Below are positions 23,256-35,810 of a DNA stretch of 64,000 bases, piece after piece (within the stretch, counting starts at the first letter, position 1; the number at the start of each line of letters is the position of its first letter). The position numbers were made by a program, and so were the translations under genes. The notes below the pieces were generated by a model, which did no database searches, had not been told where the DNA came from, and was given only the letters and a program-made list of their open reading frames with translations. The DNA is from Ptychodera flava (lineage: Eukaryota > Hemichordata > Enteropneusta > Ptychoderidae), in assembly GCF_041260155.1 (NCBI RefSeq), contig NC_091948.1, positions 3,414,501 through 3,478,500 of the forward strand, written 5' to 3'.

Positions 23256-23792
23256 TCGTTCAACAGGTCAGAGTGCAGTGCTAGCCTCGTTCGTGCCCTA
23301 AGTTTTGTTCAATTTTTATTAGCTCATCTGTATAGGTATAAGATGATAAATTTTCATATAAGCTTTTGAAAGTTATTTAAATATTTACAAAAATGAAACA
23401 ATATTACACTTTAGTGATAAATATTAAACTACATGACAAACAAATGACGTACAAATAATTCAGCCTGTCCAACTTTGTTTATAACACAGACTTCCGGTCG
23501 CGTGGGTATTTCTCATTGCGACATACGTTAACATGATGGCATCAACAGGGCGCAATGACAAAGGAGCAGTTGTGTCGCAGTACAGCTATAAGCATACTGG
23601 GCTTTGTGCGCCAGGCCACCGAGGGTGTTGACAGTCTGGCCAGTATCCTCACTGAACTGCCGCGTGTTATCTGCCAATGGTAGCCACGACTACTAACTTG
23701 TAATAAATAATTTCGTCAAGTTAAAGTTTTACCAAGTTGTGTTTGATTATCACCCTATTGTTGTTAATTTTTCACCGCATCCTTCCCGCGAC
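23256..23792 (+). promoter_or_regulatory. Probable ACER promoter / 5' UTR
   Basis: The stretch between the end of the 2.2-kb element and the ceramidase start is AT-rich to about 23480, then becomes GC-richer. It has an ETS-type ACTTCCGGTCGCG near 23489, typical of TATA-less animal promoters. It also holds a 42-codon open frame (separate entry). No TATA box was recognised. Confidence 0.4.
23555..23683 (+). CDS. Candidate 42-residue upstream ORF / microprotein
   Basis: ATG at 23555 to TAG at 23683 reads MTKEQLCRSTAISILGFV ... QATEGVDSLASILTELPRVI. The composition looks protein-like, alternating charged and hydrophobic residues that could form an amphipathic helix. It sits 109 bases before the ceramidase ATG on the same strand and would be in its 5' UTR if transcription starts near the ETS motif. 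I do not recognise it. It may be chance, or a translation-limiting uORF. Confidence 0.3.
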   Translation: MTKEQLCRSTAISILGFVRQATEGVDSLASILTELPRVICQW

Positions 23793-26700
23793 ATGGTTCA
23801 GATGGAAAATATCGACGCAGAGGAGATGATCCGACAACTGCAACGCGGCAGTTCCGATGTGGACTGGTGCGAAGTCAACTATAACATCGTCCCAGGAATC
23901 GCGGAATTTTTCAATACGGTAAAACATCATTTTCCCGAGTTTCCTTTAACAGAAATATATCATTGGGATAATTATTCTCTTTCGAAGTATGCTTTAAATC
24001 GGCATTTTTATAACTCACAATTTTTCATTGCATTGATGATAAGATTTCCATTTATTTGAAAAACGTTGTCAATAATTGACTTATTTTTATCCGTTCGTAC
24101 CTTAATTGCGGAATTGCGAAAAACAACGTGCTCATTAGTCAGAGTGCATAAATTAATCTTACTAATCAGACTAATGAATGAACGAATTTCAGGGACAAGG
24201 TCAACGATGATTTAGTGCAACCTTAAATTGCGTGGGCCCATCATTTTGTCCTGTTTGGTTTTTTCGATTTCAATCATTCATCGAAGGGTTAATTTTGTTC
24301 ATAATATGAGATAAAATTTTCAATGACGAAGCGTAAGCGGGTATGTGCGTGCGTCATCTGTGACGTTGTCTGAATTATGCAAAATTAATTCTTTGTAAAC
24401 AATGTTTACGCAACTTGAACATTATTAACAATGTCGACTCATTGACAAGACAACTTGTTCTCTAATTGCTCTGAGTCCGTCACAATCCGGGACGAAACGT
24501 GCACATGAGCATTTTCATTTTCATTGAACAGGATCATCAAGGATTAATTTTGAAAACAATTGTTTTTCGTTCACACTTAGGCCTATTCATTTTCGGCAAT
24601 ATTATTGGAATTTCCTCTTATCACCATTCAAATTTGCTTTGGGGTTCCTCATATTATTTTAAGTTCATAATCTTTTCCAAACTTCAAGATGTGCCGTAAA
24701 AGTTAAAAGTTGATCCAAGCTGCAGTAGAAGAAATGTGCAATTGAACAACCAGTTCTGGTGTAGTACTTGTGAGAGGCAAACCTGAGCATATTCTGGAAA
24801 AGATTGTGACAATAATAACTTCAAAAAATAGGCCATGTTCCTGGTTTTCATAATTTTGCTTATCAGTATGTGTAAATTTAAAGGTAAACAAAATGATATC
24901 TTACATATCAATACTGGGGTTACGGCCAAACAATTACCAATATATATCTCACAAGGACAATAAGACGGTAGAGCAGATGAAATTCAGATGACGTGGTAGA
25001 CAATCTATTGTACATTTTTTGTTGTTATGAAAATAATCCGTCCGAATGTTTATTGTTTGCGAAATACCTTCATAAACATTTATAGATAAGTTTGCAATTT
25101 AAATGAAGTTTCTGTCCAGTGCAAATTGCACAACTTCATGTAATGTTTTCATTGTGCTAGAGGCATTGAATTTGAAAGCCATCATCATAATATAGTACAG
25201 GGCTCGGGATTAACTTTTTCCCCTGGTAGTCCACTTGGACTACCATTTTCTGAAGTTGGTAGCCCAGTGACAATGGTTGGTAGCCCATGTATATTTCAGT
25301 TCAGGGATATCTTTTTTCGTTAACCAGACAAGAAAAAGCTAATTTTCAAGATTCTGCCCGTAAAGTGAATTGTCTAGTCATTTTGATGTGAAAATTACAC
25401 ACCTTTAATACTCAAGGAAACAGGTATAATGGACGTTAGTGAAAGTTTGGTGGCCTTTTGACAACAGGTTTCAATGTCACAGTTCATGCAAATTTTGACA
25501 ACCGTCATGACAACGATATGACCTTCTCAGCACTGAGACACACTGTAGACCACGGGCTTTCAATAGGGAGGAGGCATTGTTTCTGTGTAATTGTGATTGA
25601 TATATTATGATCAAAATGCACCAAAAATGCATTTTCATAGGCTAACATTTCCTGTGCCTGTCATTCAAGTACGGCAGTTCAGATATAGAAACTTTGTTGC
25701 AGAGTTCTGCCGCACGGTAATTGTCTAGTTTGCACAAAGTCATAGTCTGGTCTTTCTGTGTTCAGCTGGGTTTGACTGCATTTAGCTGGTCGCAAAGTGA
25801 TAGACCGGACATGGCATGCCAAGTACTGGCTGAATTTCAGGTCCCGGGCTTTGGTAGTCTGAGTGGGCAACCATTTTATGGATTTTGGTAGCCCCAGAGA
25901 AAAGTTGGTAGTCTGTGGATGCGGGACTACCGCTAATTTCGAGCCCTGTAGTACAAAGTGTTTGCTCAAAATGAAGAAGTGGTATATATCAATAATGATT
26001 ATGACATCATGATAGTACACTAGATAAAGAAATAAATGGTGTAAATATTGAACATGTCCAATGAAACTTGAATTTGTTTTGAATTTTGTACAGGTGTTAA
26101 TGTGCTAAACATTATTTTCAACTTCAAGGTAGTCCCCGTGCACAAATTTACAGGAAGAAAATGGAACCCAGGGTTTTTCGTTGACACAAACTTCGTGCAC
26201 TACGGAATGGACCATTAGATTTGTAGGGGTGTATTCAGAAAATTGAGACAAGATCTGCAAAGCAAATATTGCTAAGCTTTGTATAAGTTCTGATTGTTGA
26301 AGGAAATTAGTGTGAATTTGGTAAAAAGCACACGATGTTGTACAAATATCTGAAAAACGTTTGGTCATTTTAATCATTATGCTAAAAGTTGCTTGTCTGC
26401 ATCCCTACCACCCCTTTCATAACAAATGGAATGGTCAATCTCTAATTGCCCAGCTTCAGTTTAGCAATGAATTCAACATGACATTTTTGACAGGTTCAGT
26501 TGTTATGTCTGCCAAACAAGATTGAACTCATCAAAACCAAGAATTTAATATTATTGTAACAAGACTTTACGACAATATTTACCTCGTATGCAATCAGGGC
26601 TTTAGTAACTATCTGTAAAACTAGGACTTTAATAGCCCATGGTGTCCATGATTATGGGTAGTATGACCATACCTAGCTCCGCATGGCAGGGCTGTGTGTT

Positions 26701-29700
26701 ACGGGAGTTATACGGCCTCAACCACTGTGGTGGGAGGCCGTATAATGCCGGTAACACACAGCCCTGCCATGCGGAGCTAGACCATACCCTGCTTAGATCT
26801 CTTCCCATCCTGGTAGCCTGTGGTTACAAATCCTGAATTTCTTTATCAATTTAATGTCTGAAGACTGTTTTTCATGTAACCATGTTTAAGTTGATTATTA
26901 GCCCCTGTGACTTCCCTTGCAAAAGCTTGGCACTTTACATAATTTGTAACTATTTACTAGTTGGATGTTTACAGTACCATAGTAACCATACAAGTCATTA
27001 GCGGAAGTCAAAGAGATACCTGGGAGGTGACACCTAGTGACAAAACTCTTTGGCCTTAAACCCATGAATGTGACTGAGTGGTCCTTATATTGAAATTGTT
27101 ACAAATGCTGCAAGTGTTTGTTACATTTTCTTGAATATACTTTCACTTTGAGTAACAAATATACTAAAAAGTAATGTTCAGATATTGCAACATTGTTGCA
27201 ATAAGGAAACCAAAAGAACTCTTTTCTGTTGATATCTGTGGCTCATTACTTACAAATTGTGCTATCTCTCTCTTGGTTAACAGTCAAAGTTGCACCAGAA
27301 AATTAAGTGTGTATTATCATTATTGTTGTTGTTGTTGTTAATATTATTATAACAAATATAGTATGAGAAAATTAAGAAAACATTTGCAAAGACTGTTTGC
27401 AAAATATATCTTCAGCATTTAATGTAACAACATACCCATAAACAATCACTGATTAAGGACTACAGAACAATTTCAACACATCAGATAATTGGCAATTGAC
27501 ATGAGGCATTTTTGAAAAATAAAATAAAAGCAAATTAATGAATATAAAAGGCAATTCAAAGAGCTACAATTGTTATTTTTGCTATATTCTTTATGAATCT
27601 TGCAAAACACCTCAGATAGAAATCCAACTGTTTGTGATTATCATTAGTAACTCTACAGGGCAGATAAAGAGAAACGTATACCTGCAAAATTTATGGATGT
27701 CTGCATTTAATTTTGGTGGTAATGGTAGAAGTGTCTGCTTCTTTTTGTCACCATGCTGGTTCCTTATCCTTAAATAGATAATAGAACCGTTGATTGAAAT
27801 GTTTATTTTGGATCTTCAATTTTGTTCCAAAAATTCCTACCCTCAAATACTGACCTGACTAAAGAGGTGGTGTGGCCTAGCAACAGTATGCCCCACCCAA
27901 TGAGTATATAAATGTATGTGTACTGATAGTACAGGTACACCACTGGCTTCTCCAAATATTTGATGAAGCACAAGGCTCCTTGTTACTGATTGTTTTGAGT
28001 TACATCTGATAACAGTCATAAGCTTAATAATTTACTTATTAAATGCAGTTATGATTATCAGCACTGGTTGTCAACATGTTGTGACAGTCACTGGGGTGCA
28101 CTGAAAAAAAAATTATTATTTATTGCCATGTCATCTCAAATATTTCATATAATGTCATGACCCAGCCTAAAATGTACCTTTGAAGATGTATACAGTAGCT
28201 ACAAATCCTTACTAGTAAAAGACCAACACATGTAAAGGCAATTGAAACTTTCCCTTCCTTTTCCTCCTCATCCCTTTCCCTTCCCCCTCCTCTACCAGAG
28301 TCCCTCTTTACAAAAATGTAAATAAACAACTGTATAAAAAGGTCCATATGTACTGAAATTGACATCATTCTCAGTATTCAGTTTTCTCTCAAATCTAACT
28401 CACTTATAAGTTTAATATTTATTCACGTGGCTAAAGACTGCTTGGCATTATCTTTATTTCATCTAATCTCTAGACTACATCAGGTAATCAGGATTTTAAT
28501 GTAGTGTTTGCTGTCTGTTTGACTTGGAGTACTGGTAGGTTGGATTCTAGCCAAAACAAAATGAAACAAAAGTTAAACCTCTATACATTTCTAGAGAGTT
28601 GTTTCCACAATTTAACGTTCTATATTGTGAATTATCCTGGATGTTTGGATATTTCTCTATGGAAAGGTCAATAGGACTTTTAATATAAATGCAGTGACAT
28701 GCAATGAAAGGAGTATTGTATTAAAAATTGATATTTATAAATGTTCTTGTCTTTGTTTGACATTCAGATTTGGAAAATAAAAAAAGGCTAAATGGTCGAG
28801 CTACAGTGTTTTTGACAATCAGGGACTTTGATTCAAGAGTTGCAGATTGAAACATTATTACTGATAGAGAGATATTTGTTTGGTTTGACCATGTAACAGG
28901 TTGTACAATGACATTTAATACCAAAGGGATACAAAATGGTTTACAGCAGATGGGCCCAGACACTGGCTGTTGCCATGTGGCTGTGCAAACAGACTGCTAT
29001 TTCAAAACAGTCAACAATAACTAGGATAGATATACACTACAGTAGCTATGCTTATACTTGTCTCAGAGCTATTTCACTATATGCTGAAGATTATGTAGCA
29101 ATTGCAATGCAATTAGTGGTAGTACATGCTAAAAAAAAATCTTTGTACTCATCAAATTTCCAAAATTCACTAGTTTGCCGGCCCAGTAAATGCAAAAAAG
29201 TGCTAGCCCAAACAGAAAATTGCTAGCCCATGGGTCAGGGTCAATGGATTTGCTTGCCCCTGCATCAACAGTGGCAACTCAACGTCTATATTGGGAAACT
29301 TTCTTACCTTAGAATGCCATGACATCAATGCACATATATGTGAACGTTGTGTATCAGTGTTGGTCATTTTATGAATAAATTGAAACTTAGAGTTGGGGAA
29401 CATATTAAGTAAAATAGAAGTGGAACATCGACGGATAAAATGAAATCTTGTCATGAATGTGAATTAAAGAATTGCCCCAGTGAATTGCAATGTGTATTTT
29501 TCACATCTCTTTCATATTCTCATTTCCAAAGCAAATAATGTAAAAACTTATTATTTAACACAAATTTACTATGGCCATAATTTACTAGGAAAGAAGAATA
29601 TTCAAGTAATAGGGCAAATTTGTAGGTGGGAGATCTAAATATGTTTCTTTTAGAAAATGGGAAATTATAATTCTTATATCTGTTTATTTTGCATACTGAA

Positions 29701-32361
29701 AGCAATTGCCAATATTTCTCTTTATTATTTTTCTCTCGTACAGATCAGTAATGTTCTGTTTTTCCTGCTGCCACCAGTGTTGATCTACCTCTTCAGGCAA
29801 TATGCCAAACAGGTGAACAGTGGTGTCAACATAGTCTGGGTTCTCCTGGTGGTCGTTGGCGCATGCTCCGCGTACTTCCATGCTACTCTGAGTCTCGTCG
29901 GTCAGCTGCTTGATGAGCTCTCCATCATATGGGTCATCATGTGGGCTCTAGCGATGTGGTTTCCAAGACGATATTATCCGGCAAGTCTGAACGGAGACAG
30001 GTAGGTGTTGTATATGATGATTTTCCCAACCTCACCCTAATTGCACTGAGGGTTGCCACTTGCGCACTTTTACCCCAGTCTTTTATCATTTAATTATGTT
30101 AAATCTGTGTGCAGCCCTAACACTGAGATATTTATTCTTTTATTAGAAAATCTGTTGATACTCAAATCATTCTGACAGCTTACTCACTGAGGTTTACAAC
30201 TTGCTGAATACAGATTTATAAATCATAAGTAGACTGTGATGCTTATTACTGTGATGCTTACTTACTGTGATGCTTATTTCTACTAACATAAAAGGCACAC
30301 ACAAGGTACTTTTCAACAGTTTATCTGGGAGCAGTTATTGACACAGTGAAGTTGGTTACATTTCAAGTTGTAATTTGAGACTAATTATAAAAATATATGT
30401 GATAATGAATATTTCTGATAGTAAAAATCAACAATTTCTTGTTTGTAGGTTTCAGGTAAATACAAATACACAAATTAAAAAAAAATCGACGAACTGAAGA
30501 AATATTCATAATTTTGGTTTCTCACAAGATTAAAATTTTCATGCATTTACATATTCTAAATAATGCTGATCACTTTCAAGAAAATGGAACAATATTAAAA
30601 GGAATTCATGGTGACATATATTTAACTATCAAAAACTGAAACTTATTCATTGCAAACTTTTCCAATCAATTACATTCATCTCCTACTTCTGTATGCTGTA
30701 AATGCCTGCACTCTCTAACAATTTTTGTTGTAAATTTATAACATGCTTGTAAATTTCAATTGCTTATTATTTACAGGAATAAGTTCAAGGGTATTGTACT
30801 CTGCGTCACCTTTGTTGGGACAGCTATGGCCTGTTTGCACCCAGCTGTCAATCACCTTGTTCTGATCACCTTTGTCATTCCGTGTGGCGTACTCTTCGGC
30901 ATCGAACTGAAAAGGTAAAGAATAACATGTAGCTCATCCAAGTAAAATAAGATGTTCTTTGCCGTAAATTCAAAGACAGCTTTTACACATTAAATATTCG
31001 GCTGCATAAATATAAGTGTTGTGTGTCATAGTTCACAGAAAATGGCAACTCAAACTTTAATTTGAACAATTGTCTTATCCCAGGGTCTGATGGTCAGAGA
31101 AAAAAACTCATATTTTGTTGCTTTGAAATGGAAATAAAATGCAAGAAAGCATAAACAGTCAGTAGTAGAATACCATTAGAATTATTCTGATATGAATATA
31201 CCACAAGATCTGTGTCATAAACAACATCCTATGGCGACATTCAGATATTGAATGCTGGAATAATTGTTACCATTACTTCCATATCTGACCAAAGAGGGCG
31301 CTGTTTGCTAAAAAAGATTATGGTGATTAAAATTTTATCTTTCCTCATGGATGAATACATTACATTTAACTTATGATGAACAAAGCTCAGGATTTTATCA
31401 CAAAGTTTTCAAGCCTTGTAAGACTTGAAGGAGAAGGATGCACCCTGAATGAATTTATATATGATGATATTTTAGTTAAATGACTGATTTTTGTGTTCAG
31501 ACAAGTTGCTTTGTAATTTTGTTCAAACGCTTGACTCATTCACAGTTATGTATATTTGTTTTATGTGCCACTTTGTTGGAATAAATTTATCTTTTCCAAA
31601 AAAAGAATTATGCCATATTCAAGTCAAAATAAAAAAAACTGTATGATTCTTAGTCATTTGACGGCAACCATAATTTTGTAGAGTTCAATTTATTTCCTGT
31701 CTAAAAGCAGTAAATCTGGCCTTTAAAGATGTGAACTAAATTTCAACAAGGATGCAATATATATTAAATGCATAAAGAAGTGTTTCAGCAATTTGTACAG
31801 TCAGCATAAATGTTTACTAGACCTATAGACATTTCAAATTTGTAATATTGACCAATGTGATGATAATCCAGAAATTTTAGGAAACGAAAACTGTAATGTC
31901 ATGACTTTGTCAGAGTAACAAGATTGACAAAATATCGGAATGAAATCAAGTAATATTTTGTTAAATTTCCAGAAATTTTTTTTATCTATATGTGAAACTA
32001 TGATCATAACATGGACAATATATCAAATAACTTTCTACTTAGATGTGGATGCAGTCGTGTGTACCGCCTTGGACTTGTGAGCGTGGTGTACGTCATATTT
32101 GCTGTGACTGTCTGGTTAAGTGACAGGCTGAACTGTGAATTATGGACAAAACTGAAATTTCCCTATCTCCATAGCCTGTGGCACATTTTCATCTTCCAAG
32201 GAGCCTACCTAAGTTGCGTCGTCTTCGCTTACTTTGATGCTACAGCTGAAGTCCCGGAGCAAGCACCGACTTTGAAATATTGGCCTAATGACTCATGGGA
32301 GTTTTTTGGTATTCCCTATGTCTTTCTAAAATGTTCCGGCACCAAGCCAATGTACTGCTAG
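23793..32361 (+). CDS. ACER2: Alkaline ceramidase, ACER2-like
   Basis: Hydrolyses ceramide to sphingosine and fatty acid; a seven-helix membrane enzyme of the Golgi/ER. Exons 23793-23918, 29744-30000, 30777-30914 and 32043-32361 join with consistent phase into 279 residues; human ACER2 is 275. The N-terminus [20 protein letters not shown] matches the family's E-x2-D-W-C-E-x-N signature. The metal-site segments are present: [18 protein letters not shown] (His and downstream Asp) and [10 protein letters not shown] (the C-terminal His pair). [10 protein letters not shown] and [13 protein letters not shown] are ACER2-like rather than ACER3-like. Start: ATG 23793 or the in-frame ATG at 23802; family alignment does not decide. 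It is transcribed divergently from DIS3L, starts 3 kb apart. Intron 1 (5.8 kb) holds a hAT-like element and a hairpin. The gene appears intact. Confidence 0.93.
25198..25948. mobile_element. hAT-like non-autonomous element, 751 bp
   Basis: Begins CAGGGCTCGGGATTAAC and ends CGCTAATTTCGAGCCCTG, with subterminal GGTAGTCC / GGACTACC repeats. TAGTA flanks both sides exactly (25193-25197 and 25949-25953), a 5-bp target duplication. Terminal CAGGG/CCCTG fits hAT, and 5 bp would suit the hAT5 type. No transposase frame. ACER intron 1. Confidence 0.75.
26205..26445. mobile_element. Short relative of the GGACCATTAGAT inverted-repeat family
   Basis: The left end GGAATGGACCATTAGATTTG then TAGGGGTG, and the right end ACCACCCCTTTCATAACAAA then TGGAATGGTC, resemble the ends of the 21061-23255 element. 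The interior is different and non-coding. Confidence 0.45.
26666..26791. repeat. Hairpin, ~55-bp arms
   Basis: The left arm GACCATACCTAGCTCCGCAT then GGCAGGGCTGTGTGTTAC and TATACGGCCTC is returned on the right as GAGGCCGTATA, GTAACACACAGCCCTGCC and ATGCGGAGCTAGACCATACC. The loop is about 15 bases. ACER intron 1. Confidence 0.85.
27317..27345. repeat. GTT microsatellite
   Basis: Short run of (TTG)n in ACER intron 1. Confidence 0.7.
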
Positions 32362-33551
32362 ATTTCAGACATCTAAGTTATGTTATTTATATTAGGGCAA
32401 TTGTGGGATGTATTTTTGGTCAAATTTTACTATTATATTGAGTAAAAGACCATTCAATTGGATAATTGTGTCATTTTAAAACAATTACTGCTAGCCAATC
32501 GAATGCAGCTGACATGGGGAATTTATCAATCTGCTGCTTTATGAAAAATCCGCAATTCATATTGATGTGTTATCAGGTATTTTGTTGTATTAAAAAGCGC
32601 AGTTGCCTTTTCTACCCCTCAAATCATGTGGAAATGCCATAATTATTAAACATGTCAATACAGACTGCAAATGACCTATTGTCATTGACTGCAGTTTAAT
32701 TATAGTCTGGACTGGGATTCAGTTGTCAACAAAAACACTGAATGTACTGGCAAAGCCAAAACTTTGTACTTCAACATTCTATAGAAAGATGATAAAACTG
32801 TATACTTGGTTGTATTGAACAATACTAACGAAAAAGTTATCAAAATTACTGATGAAATGTTATCAAACTCTGCACTGCAGAGCTATTATTCTTTTGACAT
32901 CACAACTTCTAGGTCAAATTTGTACATAATGTGAAGAAGCATTGGTTGTGCATATATATATCAACCCATTGCGTTAATCGTTGAAAGGGTAATTGGGCTC
33001 TCCATGTTAAAGATATAGAGAGAGTAAAATAAGGTCTTGAGTAATTAGAATGCTGCAGGGTATAGTGCCCATTGTCATGCTCGGTGACCTTTGAACCTTA
33101 CAAACAATTGTTCTCACATAGAGATCATAATGGAAGTTTATATAATATATGTGTAAGTTAAGAAAAGGTTTATCTTCTTTATTGATCAAAGTAATGTGTT
33201 AAATTGGAATCAAAACGTTGCTGATTTTCATTTCATTAATGTTTGATCAAGCCATCATTTCAAGTAGGTTTAGGCACTGATCAACTGATAAAATCCTAGA
33301 TAATTGTTTCATGCCTATATTCAGCAGCTTAAACGATGTATGATAAGGAGTCAGATTTCCATTTTCTTCTGAAATCATGCACACATCCATGACTGTTAGT
33401 GCTGTGATGACAGATTTTTTTGTAAAGCAAAAGTGTCAAAGTGTTTTTGCAGCTGCTACCAAGATGATATTGCTAGTGTTCTGTCGGCCTGTATTGAGAT
33501 GCATCTGGATGAAGTCAACTCAACTTCTCAACAAAAGTTTAAAAACTTGAC

Positions 33552-33603
33552 AGAAGTTGCAATCTCTTGACAGCAGTGCATGCTGTCAAGAGATTGGAAC
33601 TTC
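33552..33603. repeat. Hairpin with 24-bp arms and 4-base loop
   Basis: AGAAGTTGCAATCTCTTGAC-AGCA is followed by GTGC and then TGCT-GTCAAGAGATTGGAACTTCT. There is one mismatch in 24. It is a compact stem-loop about 1.2 kb past the ACER stop codon and could be in the 3' UTR. Confidence 0.8.
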
Positions 33604-34427
33604 TTCTCCCAAAGGAGGAAAGCTAAATAATAAAGGAAGTTACGTTCTCCTTGAAAAAAATGAATATACTAATAGAAGTTCAGAGCAAGGAATGTTCACA
33701 GGGCAAAATTCAGTATTAATGTACAAATGAAAATAAAATTTACAAATATCTTTTTGAAATCTAAAATGGATACCTCTCTATAGGTTGATGGGGTTCTATA
33801 TTTGCAATTTTACTATGATTTTTACCTACAGAAATTGCTAAGCTATTGATATTAATGGAATATTTACAAGTATAGAATTCACAGGGATAATTTACAATAT
33901 TAAAGAAAGGGTATATGATCATTTTGAGAATCACTTTGTGACCTCATTTAGAGGGATATTGTATTTTAAGAATTACATGTATGTCCCTTCCTACAAATTA
34001 AGATATTGAGTCTCATATTTTATGAGTGAACCTTGAAAGATGGAGCACTTGTTTGTTAAATCTTTCCTCAAGTGTAATTGAAGTTGTTTCTTTCTTTTTG
34101 AAATGAAATGTGCAATGATGACTACCGGTATAGTCTACACACTTTCCATTATATTAAATGCTATTTTTGTGCACCATGTACAAATTATTGTACTCATGAA
34201 TTAAAATGTTCAGTGGGTCATAAATAGAAAAAACATGGGATAAGCAGTTGGCGAAGAGACTCAAATTTTTGAGTTGATATACAGACATATAAAGTTTAAA
34301 TTAAAGTTCTATTAGATTAACGGAGAAAATAACACAGTAACAGCTCTGTTTTGAGACCTACCTCAAGTTTTATAAGTTGACAAACTAACGTCTGTGGTTG
34401 GTAGATGCATGCATGGTCAGTTTTCAC

Positions 34428-34567
34428 CTGATTAAAATCAGATCCCGTAGAGATGGTGATATTTCCACTATCACTTGTTCTTTGCTGTTTTTCAGCAGCT
34501 GATTATCACCTCTCCTCTACAGGGAGGCAATAATTGCTGTTTCTACTGTTGATTTTAATCAGATGGG
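34428..34567. repeat. Imperfect inverted repeat
   Basis: CTGATTAAAATCAGAT at the left and GATTTTAATCAGATG at the right, with inner paired GTAGAGATGGTGATA / TATCACCTCTCCTCTAC. It resembles a small fold-back element. Confidence 0.6.
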
Positions 34568-35106
34568 GGTAGTTTTGATCTTTCAGGACCATCAGATTGG
34601 AAATCTACTTGTACTCATTTTTGACCAGCTGTCTCTTTCCTATCACATTGGCGTTACCATTCACTACTATATACCATTGTTTTTTATATAACTTTAGTTT
34701 CCATTGTTTTAATTTGTATTATTGTATTGTATTGTATTGTACTTTACTCTGGTCTTGTTTTGTTTTGTTTTCAGTACAAAGACATCTCCTACTATATATT
34801 GTAATGGTGCTTTCTCAATTGGGAATTGTTGGTAAGAATTGATGCAACTCAAAAGAAAATAAAACCATGAAAACACAGAACACCATAGCACATGTGTAGT
34901 CATTAACCCCTCATCTCTGTTTTCCTCTGTAGAGGTCCAATTCATTCACATAAAAACCAAAAAGGATAAATTATTGTGATACCATGATGGTGATTAGGTG
35001 TCACAAAGTCTTTTCTCAACCAAAGAAATTTTGTCTTTTAAATTTTGTCTTTAAAACTTTGTTAGTGTTGCAGTGAAATTGTAACATTTATTCGATTTTA
35101 GATGGC

Positions 35107-35477
35107 TTAAGGTAGTATGCACCTCGAAAAGAGAAAGACTTAAACATTTGCTCAAACTTTCCTGAATGAAACTTTCAGTTATTTTCCTACCAAATCAAGA
35201 ATAAAAATCAGGGGTCACCATGCAAAGTTTAGTATTAGAGAAACATTACTTGTACCCAACATTTACAGATATTTGAAATTCAAAATTGCTGCCATTCCTG
35301 TGTTAATTAACTTTAGGTGGAAAAATAAAATGTTTGATTTTCGAAAAATTAAAGGAGATGGTGAAAATATTTCTTACTCCAAGCACATTAAAATGAGAGC
35401 CCAAGTGGTAGATCAGAAAAGAATTGTAAAAATTTGAGAATCAAAATATCTGTTCACTGAGGTGCAGTCGACCGTAA
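35107..35477 (+). mobile_element. Dispersed repeat family A, full-length copy
   Basis: TTAAGGTAGTATGCACCTC at the left and GAGGTGCAGTCGACCGTAA at the right are imperfect inverted repeats. The interior matches 9533-9888 and, inverted, 49421-49745. Non-coding; interpreted as a MITE. Confidence 0.75.
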
Positions 35478-35786
35478 GTGCGGAAGCAATGAACACTTTT
35501 CTAACTACTGTTAATCTACCACACACTCTTACGCAAACGTGGTAGTTAACTACCAGTCTTTAGACATTCCAGAGATCTCCATTGGGCACAACTCTCCCAC
35601 ACCTAATGAAGTAAATGAAATCAGATTTTGAGACAATGTAGCTTCTAAATTTGTTGTACATGTGTGATACATAGTGTTGATTTTTGTCCATATGTATGTG
35701 TCAGGCCAATGATTACAGAAATTTATGTGAGTTTTTCGTTAGTTCCATCTAATACAACTAAATAAATGGTGACCTTGACTCAGATC

Positions 35787-35810
35787 ATAGACCCTCGAGG
35801 GTCTATATGC
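35787..35810. mobile_element. 24-bp near-palindromic insertion flanked by 7-bp repeats
   Basis: CATAGACCCTC joined to GAGGGTCTATATG, with exact CTCAGAT on both sides (35780-35786 and 35811-35817). Its tip resembles the ends of the 46394-47714 element and the 40927-40950 palindrome. Confidence 0.6.

Larger units (their letters stand above)
32362..35106. other. ACER 3' UTR and spacer, no further gene seen
   Basis: AT-rich, non-coding. The 3' UTR of ACER must start here, but I cannot fix the poly(A) site; several AATAAA-like words occur, for example GAAAATAAAATTTAC near 33730. Holds a hairpin at 33552-33603, an inverted repeat at 34428-34567 and a (TATTG)n run near 34724. Confidence 0.5.

Noticed and set aside
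23533-23631. 32-codon frame MMASTGRNDKGAVV overlapping the candidate microprotein
   Set aside because: Shorter and without protein-like pattern; the overlapping 42-codon frame is the better candidate.
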